A stretch of DNA of 64,000 bases from Phaeosaccion multiseriatum (taxonomy: Eukaryota > Ochrophyta, other classes), in the NCBI GenBank assembly GCA_965112735.1, contig OZ218962.1, forward strand, positions 2,976,001 through 3,040,000. The letters run 5' to 3'. The translations under genes and the position numbers were made by a program. The notes beneath the pieces are model-generated. The model searched no databases and was not told the origin of the DNA. It saw nothing but the letters and a program-made list of their open reading frames with translations. Shown here piece after piece: positions 52,019 to 62,657 of this stretch (its first letter is position 1; every line of letters begins with the position of its first letter).

Positions 52019-53539
52019 ATGTCGCAGGGCCGTCATCGGCAGCTAAAAGTAGCGGGAGTGAGCGAAGACAGCCCCGCGCTGGATGAAGATCATCCCACCA
52101 ACGAAGACGCATGGTTCGCCGTGGACCTCAATGACCTTCTGAAGGCTCCCAAGCAGAAGGTAGGCAAGTGTGCTGTACCGGCCGGTTCCAGAGAGGGGTA
52201 GGCCGCAGGGAGAGAACAAGCAACAGGAGGAGAGAGACAGCAGGACAGAGGAAAGAGGGCGCGAGCAAGAGGGGGTGACAAAGAAAGGGAGCCAGAGAGA
52301 GCGGGTGAGAAGAATGAGAGAGGCAACGATAGGCCCAGCCATGCCCGGCCGCCACTGCCTATCGCTCTACGAATGAGTATGATCTCCCCTAGCTTTGTGC
52401 AGCTCCTCAACCCGCCTGCTGTACGCCCCCCCACCCCACCCCATCACCCCATCCCACCTCAGTCGGCCCGCCCGCTATCGTACGCCTTGGGGGTGATGGA
52501 CGGCCACGGGGGCAATAAAGCCGCACGGTTCTGCCGCGACCAATTGCCCTACGCTCTCGCCCACTGCGACCTCATGGAGTGCACAGACATGCGGCAGGAG
52601 GAGGCGCTCACGTCGGCGCTGGAGGTCGTCGTGGCTGGGGTGGAGGAGAGCTTCTGCGAGAGCTCCGCCCGTACTAAGGACAACTCGGGTATGGTAGGGC
52701 ATGGGTGTGGGGGTATAGAGCACCGGGTTGAGGGACATCTTCTACGCACTGAGCCCTTGCTCTGCTTCCTCTTTCCCCATCTTCCCTTTCCGCGCCGTCT
52801 CGCTCAGCTCTTGCATGGAAGAAAACACACAAGTGTGGCCTACCTTTCAATTCGATGACGCGCTCACTTGTTCTCATTCCCCTCCCTCCCTCACCCACTC
52901 TCTCCCCCTCTCTCTCCGTGCATGTCTCAAGGCACCTGCCTCGCTGTGCTGTTAATCCAAGGCGACGTGCTTGCCTCTGCGAACCTCGGTGATTGCCAAG
53001 CCATCCTGGTCCATCAGGATGGACACATCACCGAACTCACCCGACCACACCGCGCCAAGGACGAGGCAGAGCGCACTCGGATACGCAAGGCAGGGGGAAA
53101 GGTGGTCGATGGGCGTGTGCTCGGCGTGCTGGAGCCCTCCCGCTCGGTGGGAGATGTCGACGTGAAGAGGATATGTCCCAACGCCGTCAGCGCCACACCT
53201 TACGTGGCGTGTCACGCGCTGTTGCCGCCCGACTATGGCACCACCTTCGCAACGGGCAAGAGGGGCAGGAAGGCTTCTCGGGGGGGGCAGGGGCAGCGGG
53301 AGGGGCAGGAGCAAGGGCAAGGACAAGGGCAAGGACAAGGGCAGGGGATTTTACTCATCCTCGGGACAGATGGACTGTGGGACTTCGTCACCAAACAGGA
53401 GGTGGTCCATTTAGCCACGAGCTGCCATCTGTCCGACGGAGATGGCGGGCCAGAGGCGGCTGCTCAGAAGTTGGTGAGCACGGCCCGAGCGGCGGGCTCC
53501 ACCGATGACATCACTGCGGTGGTCGCTGTGCTGCGCTGA
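52019..53539 (+). CDS. PP2C-family (PPM) protein serine/threonine phosphatase, three exons
   Basis: Exons 52019-52159, 52463-52688 and 52932-53539 give 324 residues. All PPM landmarks are present: HPTNEDAWF (motif with the metal-site approach), GVMDGHGGNKAA (metal-binding Asp and Gly), GTCLAVLLIQGDVLASANLG followed by DCQAILV, LEPSRSVGDVDVK, LLILGTDGLWDFV and STDDITAVVAVL. These phosphatases use two Mn/Mg ions. A Gly/Gln-rich low-complexity insert (GQGQGQGQGQGQG) sits between the SVGD region and the catalytic GTDGLWD. No targeting signal or membrane segment is seen. The third intron acceptor, CTCAAG|GC, is unusual but phase-correct. The substrate cannot be told from sequence. Confidence 0.92.
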
Positions 53540-54789
53540 GGAAAGGGGCAGGGGAGCGGAGGGAGGAAGAAAGGGAGGGAGGGAGGGAGGGAGGGAGGAG
53601 GACTTTCTCCGCCCGTTCTTCAGTCCCGAGGGGGAGGGGCCCTTTGCGCTTTTCCTCCTAGTTTTATCCTTTCTGATCTGCCCTCGAGCACGGAGGAGGG
53701 ACCGACAACCTGAGGGGGGGGGGTGATACCCGAAGGAGGGCCTGATACCCCAAGGAGGGGCTGATGCTTCCTAGGGGGGGGCTGATGACCGACCAGCAGA
53801 CCAGCAGAGGATGTGGAGCGGCGGGGCCGTCCGCGCTACCCTCCACTGGCAGAGCACTCAAGCTTCTTGAGAGTGCTTCTTGAGTTGACGTGACGCACAA
53901 TCATCCCGGTGTTGGTACCGTAGGCCAAAGGGCAGCAAATGCGCGGCCCAAGCCCTCGTTTCCGGGTCGATAGACTCCTCGAGGGTGTGTAGGCCTTTGT
54001 GCAGCGCTTGTCCTAACGGCAGTGACATGATTGGGACCTACCCTCACCCATGCATGTCACTGCCATCGCAAGTTGTCAGCCATTTGCACAGATGCGAAGG
54101 TACGATGGTGCCCACGTTAGGGATTGGGACACGAATGCGCACACACACACACACACACACACGACTGCCCTAAATGTACAATAGAGAAATCATGAGTGAA
54201 TCCGTGAATCCATTCATCGCAAGCCTCACATCACGCGCGGGCGCTGCCCCCGAGGCTCAGGAGTGTGACACTCTCCTGCCTTGCCCTCGCCGCGGCCGCT
54301 CAACTTCATTCCGTCAGTCAGTCGGTCAGTCAGTGGGTCAGTCGGTTAGCCTCCAGAATGTGTCGCTTCTCCGTACTGCTGCTGCCTGCGACAGCCATGC
54401 ATCAACTGCCACCGACTACGGGACCTTGAGTTTGAGAGTCTGTGCGTGCGAAAACCATCCTACCATCCGCCCTCTCTTCTCGTGTGTTGCTCTACTGTAA
54501 ATGCATCCACACAGAGGATCTTCTATGTTAGGCCCGGGAAAGAAAAAAAGCAAAAAAGCCGTCAGAGTTTCGCTCGAAGATGTGTACACCCTTAAGTGCC
54601 ATCTATGGTTGTCTAAAAGTAACGCTCGAAGAGTTTGGGCCCGTGAGTGGGTTGGTCCTCCGGAGATCATCACAGCATACATCCATCCAGGAGGAGAAAA
54701 AAAAAACTAGAAGTCTCGACAGATGGTCAAGTGGGTGAGCAAAGGAGTCGGGGGAGGGAGCTCAGCGTAGGGACGAGAGAGCGAGAGAG
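53540..54789. other. Intergenic with small repeats
   Basis: Contains a short (GGGA)n run (53,574-53,600), a degenerate GGGGCTGATACCCCAAGGA repeat (53,715-53,790), (CA)n at 54,138-54,162 and GTCAGTCAGTCG repeats at 54,306-54,345. No supported gene. Confidence 0.5.
54581..54622 (+). mobile_element. Micro-insertion of 42 bp flanked by 10-bp direct repeats
   Basis: CGCTCGAAGA occurs at 54571-54580 and again at 54623-54632, bracketing the insert. It shares 38 identical bases, inverted, with 51757-51794. It ends GTCTAAAAGTAA on this strand. Confidence 0.7.
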
Positions 54790-56933
54790 ATGAAGCAGGC
54801 TCGCAAGGCAGTTGCAAGAGCAGCAGCAGAGGCAGCTACGGGGAAAGCAGGAAAGACAGCGAGGAGCAGCGCCAGGAGAGGCGAAGGGCTCTCGAGACTG
54901 GGAGCTGTTCGTCGGTGCTCGGCATCGGCTTCGTCGCCACCACCGCTATCGTCACCGGGATGCTCGTTGTACCTCGGTGTGCATGGCGCGGGAAAGACGC
55001 GTCTGATCGCTCAGCTCGCCCTGGACGCTGCAGAGAGAGAGAGCGAAACAGGCACGTACGCCAATGAGGGAAAGAACATCGTTGCACAACCCTGCTTTTC
55101 GTCCTCCGAGTGGCATGTGTCCTGTCTCCTCTGTTTCCCTCCATTCCATTGTGCTTCTTTCTAGTGCCTCATGTGCAAAAAAAGCTGGGAAACATCACAC
55201 GAACCTCCCTCGCCCACCCATACAAGGCCGACGAATACAGCAGGGAGAACTCTCCCCTGCGGCAAAGTGCTTCTCACCCTGTGCCCTCCCTCTAACCTCA
55301 CCTCACCCCCACGGCCCTGACGCAGGCAAGCGTGTGGTGGTTCTGGCTCCCACCCGCCGTGCGGCTCTGCAGCTGAGGGACATGATAGACCCTCAGCGGC
55401 CCTGGGGATGCACCACCGTCAGCGTGCAGAGGCCGTCCAGGTGCGTGCGTGAGTGAGGAAGCACCAGGTCTATTGAGTGGGTGGGTGGGAAAGGATCAGC
55501 AGTGTGCCACATATAGACTTCCAGCGTACAGGCGGTGCCTGGCGGGGAAAGGAACCGCGCTGGAGAGTGAGTTCAAAAATAAATAGGGTCGACCATTAAG
55601 GGCCGAACATCTTCATCACTCACCCACCCCCTCACCCACCACCCACCCACCTCTTCACCCACCCACCCACCCACCCTTTGCCCGCCCCTGTGTGTCATGT
55701 CTGGCCCCCTGCCAGCTTTCTGTCCTCTGTACTGGCCGAGCACGGCCTCTCCATGGGGCTGTACCCGTCCTCCTCCTCTTCCTCTCCCTCGGCCTCGGTT
55801 TCCGAGCTGGCCGATTGGACCACTATCTCCGTGTTCATCCACCACCATCTGGACCAACTTGGGCTCGTCAGGCTCAAGCCGAGGAAAGGGTAGGGTAGAC
55901 CACAGATGCAAATCATGGAGGCGTATGGGAGGAGAGGTGTTGGGCTCTGTCTGTTATGATGGATGGTGTCGAAGGGTACATCGCAGCTCCCTTCCTTCCT
56001 TCCTTCCTTCTTTCCTTCCTCCCTCCCTTCCTCCCCTCTGACTGGGCTTGCACTAACGGCCTCGAAGGCCTGGCAAACCATGAAAAGCCCCTTTGACATC
56101 AGACCGCTGCACGCTGCCTCCTCCCTCTTTCCCCAACCCCCTCTCTCGCCATCCCACCTCCTCCCACCTCCTCCCACCTCCTCCCCTCTCACCCCCCCCC
56201 CCTCAGATATGGCGTGGACTCTGCGGTAACGGGCCTGCAGAGAATGTTCGCGGACCTTTGCAAGCTCGGCATCCCCCCGGAGGAGTACTGCGCCAAAGCG
56301 AGGCAGTGGCGTGCCCTCGCCTCCACTCGTGCTGGTAAGGAATGAAGGTATACAGTAGTAAGTGGTAAGGAATGAAGGCATAGAGTAGGAAGTGGTAAGG
56401 AATGAAGGCATAGAGTAGAAAGTGGTAAGGAATGAAGGCATAGAGTAGAAAGTGGTAAGGAATGAAGGCATAGAGTAGTGAGTGGAGCTTGCGTAGTGTA
56501 TTTCCATCGAGGCAACACCACCACAGCTGTCAAGCACAGCCGTCAAGCACAGCTGTCAGGCACAGCTGTCAAGCACAGCTTTCAAGTGCTGCGTTCGGGG
56601 ACTGGACGGGCGCTGAAAGGAGGGGAGGGTATATATACCTCTTCTGCACATAGCCTCAGCTCAGCATCTATAGCCTCACTCAGCATCTACCCATTGCAAT
56701 ACTACTGCTCGATGTTGCGTGCGTGTGCGTTTGTGTGCGTGTGTGTGTATGCGCGCATTTGTGCGTGTGTGCGCGTGCTCAGACGTGGAGGTTGCTGAAC
56801 TGGAGCTGGAGAAGGCAGCGGCGTACTCGTCCTTCGAGCGCCTGAAGCACGAGCAGGGCCTCATGGGGTGGGACGATCGACTCATGCTGTGCAGGGAGTT
56901 GCTCATGACCAGCGCTTTGGCCCGGCAAGAGGT

Positions 56934-56964
<31 letters not shown>

Positions 56965-59900
56965 TTGCGTATCTGCGTATGTGTGTGCGCATGTGTGTGT
57001 GTGCGTGCGTGCGTGCGTGCGTGCGTGTGTGCGCCTGCACCTATTTCTATCCCGTGTAGACACCGCTGCGCTGACGTCTCGGCAAGGTGACCACCCCATG
57101 GCCATGGCCATGGTGGCCTTTGGTGCATGCCCCATGGTGGCCTTTGGTGCATGCCCCATGGCTCCAGGCTCCACTCCGCCTGGTCTTATCTCGCTTGTCA
57201 CACTCGAATGAGCCGACCTGACTGACTTTGACTGCCATCTATCGATCATCTATCGATGTAACGGCATCCATCACTGCACCAGGTGACAAGAAGCATCGGG
57301 GCGGTGCTGATCGACGACGTGCACTCCCTCTCTCCCATCATGTTCGACATCATCGGCCTCTGCAGCGGGAGGACGAGCATTCCGCCCACCTCATGCTCAT
57401 CCTCATCCTCCACCTCCACCTCCACCACCCCCAACCCCACAAATGGCGGAAATAGCACCAGGCCCGAGGCCCCCCAAGAGGCCCAAGAAGCCCAAGAAGG
57501 GGCCCAAGAGGGGCTAGGACCTGTGGTGCCTGCGCTGCCCCTGGTGCCCGTTATCGCTACTGCGGACCCGTTCCTTGCCCGCTGCCCCACGGATCGCTTC
57601 GGAGGGAGGCACCCTCTTGACCCTGACTCCGACGTGTCCACGTTCCTAAGGAGGTTTCCGGGCGCAGATGTGCAGGTGCTCAAGCCTCCTTCTGTGCCTG
57701 CTCCTGGTTGGGGCTTGGGCCAGGCCACCTCTGAGGCGAGGACTACCCCGGGCGGCGGCTCGACCTCGACTTTGGGGGGCGAACAAGTCGAGCTCCTCGA
57801 CAACGTACGCAGAGCTTCTCTCACGGCAGCCATGGCAAAGCTGGGGCCTGTGCCCACAGCAGAAGCCTCTGCAGCAGCAGGACAAGGAGGAGAAGGAGAA
57901 GGAGAAGGAGAAGGAGAAGGAGGAGCTTCGGCAGTTGGTGATACGGCAGCGACTCGGGGCGGGAGAGACAAACTGAGAGACAAGCTCGCAGCACTCAATG
58001 CTCAGCTTGGCATGCAACAGGGGGAGGGCCTGCAGCGACTGGTGCCCGAGTTGGTGGTACGGGGTAAGGGGAAGGGGAAGGGGAAGGGCAAGAAGCGGAA
58101 ACGGCCGCTGTCGGTAGGCGTGACGGAGGAGGAGGCGAAGGTGGGGGGTGGGGGGCGGCACTTGGGGATGCAGGAAGAGCAACAGGACGGAGGCTTGAGT
58201 TGCATCACCTTCGCGGATGAAACCGCAGAACTCGTCGGAGTGGCAGCACGGGTAAAGCGCCTTCTGGGGGATGGTTCAGCAGTTGGTGATACGGCAGAGA
58301 AGGGCAAGGGGAGGGGGGAAGACCACGGCCAAGTCCAAGACAGAGGTGCGGCTGGGGATGACGGTGAATACGGACACAAAGTATTTCCTTCACTTTCACC
58401 AGAGGAGGTGGCGGTGTTCGTTCCGCAGTGGTCCCATGTGAGCAGAATGGAGGCGGCGCTAAGGACTGCAGGAGTGCCGGTGAGGTCGGCTCAGCGGAAC
58501 CCCAAGGTGAGCAAGGGGATGACGAGGGGGGAGGGGGGGGAGGAGACTTGAGGTGAAGTTTGAGTTTGAGTCTGAAGCCGGCGTTCCACGGGCACAAGTC
58601 TCTGTGCCATGTGCACGAGAGTCAGAGATTGCCGCACCTGGGGTGCCCTTCCTAAGCCGAGCACCCCTTACTGCCCCGCCCTTGGGAATAGCCCAAATCG
58701 TAACCCAAATAGTAGCCCAAATAGTAGCCCAAATAGTAGCCCAACTAGTAGCCCAAATAGTAGCCCAACTAGTAGCCCAAATAGTAGCCCAACTAGTAGC
58801 CCAAATAGTAGCCCAACCACCTCTCGCATACTCACGCCCCCCCCCCCTCCCCTCCCTTACTTCCCCGTCGCCCTGTCCTGTGCCCGTTGATGAACCGTGC
58901 TGTATCACCAACTGCTGTGCTGTGCTTAGGTGTTCGACTCTGCCGTGGTACGCCTATCCATGTCCATGCTGCGTGTGCTGCTGCTCCCCTCCGACACTCC
59001 CTCCCTGCTGCACCTGCTGAGCCACTGCCGAGCCTACGCCCTCCCCCCGGGGCAGCTCGAAGGGCTCCTGGAGGGGCAGAGGAGGCGTCACGCCTGTCTC
59101 CTCACACATCTCCGCGAGGTGTCGGCAGGGGAGGAGGCAGGAGGAGGAGAGGAAGGGGGGGTGGGAGAAGGAGGAGATGGAGGAGGAGGAGGAGATGGAG
59201 GAGGAGGAGGAGGGGTTGGTGTGACGTTCGAGGCTCGGCTTGTGGCTGCGAGGCTTCTCAAGGACCTCGACCGATTCATGGAGGCAGCCAAAGGTGGAGA
59301 TGGCAGTGGATGGCAGTGGATGGGGATAGTTATCGAGGGGGATGGCAGTGGATGGGGGCGGGTGGGTAGATGGGTGGGGTGGGGGGCTCATCAGTAGGGA
59401 GACAAAACAGTGGAAAGAAGGCGGGGAGGGGGGAGAAGAGAGAGGGAGTGATGCCTCACAAAGAGAATACCGTACCATTGTGAGTCCCACATCTTATCCT
59501 TACCCTCCCCGCCCCTCTCCTCCTCCTCTCCCCTCCTCTCCCCCCCATCCACTGCCATCCATCCCCTCCCATTCAGGTCAGCGCACACGTGACCTCGTGG
59601 TGTCTTGGCTCTCTCACACGGGGCATTTAGAGGAGCTGCTGAGCCCCGACACGCCCGACTTGGAGGCGGAGGCTGCGGCGGTGGAGAGCCTGCTGAAGCT
59701 TATTACCAAGGTAGGTAGGTAGGGAGGGAGGAAGGGAGGGAGGGAGACCTTGAGAGAGCGAGACTCCTAACAGCGCCCGTTCGGCTGCCATCCCTACCGT
59801 GTGGGAACTGCGCACAACACCCCCATAAATTGGGGAACTGCAGGCAGAGGCTCTCTCCAACAGCAACAAGGCCTCCGGGGGGGCGAGGCCGTCCGACGTG

Positions 59901-61015
59901 GAGCCCCTTCTGAGATTGTTCCGCGAGTACGAGGGCCCCGGCGGTTACACGTCCGACGGCGGGCTTGACGAAGAAGGTGAGCGGACAGCGGCAGGATGAT
60001 CTTGATTGCAGCAGGGCCCGCGCCCTCTCTCCTTCTCCTCTCTCTTCCCCTCTCCCCTTTCCCTCTTGCTCTTGCTCTCCCTCTCTCCCTCTCCCACCTT
60101 CTCTCTCTCGCTCTTCCTCTCTCCCTCTCTCTCTCTTCCTCTCCCCTTCCGCTCTTCCCCCACCCTCTTCTGACACCCCTCTCCTCCCCACCCCTTGACC
60201 ATTTGCAGGCGTACGAGTCATGCCCCTCTCTCTTGCACACGACTGCGGAGAGCGCTACCACACCGTGTTCCTCCCCATGCTCTCCTCGCGGAACGTTCCA
60301 GGAATGATCCGCAAGGCCACGCGACTGAGCCCCCCTCCCGCGTCTCTCTTTGGCCTCTCTCTGCCCGACCCACCTGTCGCCCCCCGGGGCTCCGAGGACG
60401 TCACTGAAACTCCTACTGAGGGAGGCGAGGGCACCACCACCACCACCACCAACAACAACATCATCAACCACGACGCTTCTTCTTCTCATATCACCAACTC
60501 TCCCCCCTTCGATCTGGTGAGCCTGACGACGGTGGGGACGGCATCGCACAAGGAGAGTCAGCTCAACCACTGGAGGGGCGCCCTCTGCACAGCACTCGGC
60601 ACAGCGATACAAGAGGCGGTGCTCAGTCTCGCGGGCCGCTCCGTTCGGGGCAAGTGAGTGCGTGGGTGCGTGCGTGCGTGGGTGGGTGGATGGGTGGGTG
60701 GGTGCGTGGGTGGGTGGAGGGTTGGAGGCGTATGGGTGGGGTAGGGTCGAGGGAAGGAGGGGTGGGTGGGGAGAAGGTAGTAACGGAGACACGGAGCCGG
60801 GCCGTAGGAAGGAGCGAAAGGGTGGGACACACGTAGTACCATACAAGCATATGGAAAGGGAAGGGATGGCAGCGGATGGGGAGAGGAGAGCGAGGGGGAA
60901 GAGCGTGGGTGCTTCACCGCCCAAAGTTTCAAAGGCGCTTTTGCTTCTTCTCTGAGGCCATTACATTTATGTGTGTGTGTGTGTGTCCCTGCCCCTTCTC
61001 GCGTGGTGCATCATA

Positions 61016-61082
<67 letters not shown>

Positions 61083-62580
61083 GCAGGTTGCAGCTGTCCC
61101 CCAGCGTATTCCTGAGCGAGATGCTCCCCGCCAGTGAGGTGCCGTCAGCTGCTGTCCTCTCCGTCGCGGACGGAGGTACAGGCACCGACAGCGGCAGCAA
61201 CAGCGGCAGTGGTCAGCAGCAGCAGCAGGAAGAGGAGGAGGAGGAGGAAAGGGGAAATCGTATGGGTCAGGGGCAGACGGCCACTGAGAAGGGCCCCGGC
61301 GGGGCCACACTGACACCGCCGGCAGAGCCCCTGCTGGCAGAGCCCCTGCTGGCAGAGCCTCACGAGCCGCTGAGTGTGTCCTTCTCCTCGCTGTCCACGT
61401 ACCAGCGCTGCCCCTACAACTACTTTCTGCAGTACAGGCTCAAGGCCCGGCCCCCGCCCAATCCGCTCATGGTCTACGGAAGGGCCCTGCACGAGATGGC
61501 AGCCCACGTGCAGGCACAAGCACAGCTGCAGGCAGGCTCTGAGGGGGGTATGGGCATGGTCGGAGTGCAGCAGCCGCAGCAGCAGGAAGAGTTGGTGATA
61601 CAGCAGCAGGAGGAAGGTGAGGAGGGAGGGACAGGGGCAGAGACGATGGTAGAGAACATGGCGCGGGAGGCAGCGGCAGTGTTTCGGAGAGACTTTCGGA
61701 GCGGAGGGGCAACGTTTCGGTCGGCGGCGGAGGAGGAGGAAATGCTGCAGAGGGGAGAGGAGGCCTCCAAGGACTTTGTGCGAAGGTACATGCACATGGG
61801 GCGGCGGAAGCCCTCCTTGGGTGACGCGGGTGACCGCGAGGATAAAGCTGATGACGGAGGGAGAACAAGCGGCTGCGAGGATGGCAGTGGATGGGGGAGA
61901 GGCAGCGCACCGCGGTCGGCAAATCTAGACACATGGCCATCGCTCCTTCCTTCGTACTTGCGCCCCTCCGCCAGCGAGGATGGCAGCGGAGGAGGGGATG
62001 CTGCTGCTGCATCACCAACTGCTGCTGCTTCTGCTGGTGGTGGGTGTGGGGAGAGTGCCGACGACGGCTCGACGCGCGTGGAGAGGGAGGAATACATTGA
62101 GTACCCCTTCGACATTCCTTTCGAGGCTCTTGGGCCTCCTGATGATGCAGCAGTTGATGATACAGCCTCGGCGGGCATCACCTTCATTGGCACGTTTGAC
62201 CGCGTTGACGTGCTGCGCAATGTGAAGCAGGGCGGCGGTTACAGTCACATGGGCAGCAGCAGCAGCAGCAGCAGCAGTCGGATGGGAAGCAGCGACAGTG
62301 ATGCGGGACAGGTGGTGAGGGAGGGAGGAGGAGGTGATGGACAGACAGGCCCCATTCGGCAGCTGTGGATCACAGATTTTAAGTGCAACGTCGGAGCCAA
62401 AGACCCGGCAAAGGTGCGTTATTCGTTATTCCGTTAAAGCAAACCCATGCACGAGAGGACACAAAGCTGAGAATATTGTAGAGCAATCTTCGTCCGTCGT
62501 GCGTGCGTGTGGGCGTGCGTGTGTGCGCGTGTGCGCGTGTGTGTGTGAGTGCGGCCTTCCCTTCTCCCATCCGGCACACG

Positions 62581-62657
<77 letters not shown>

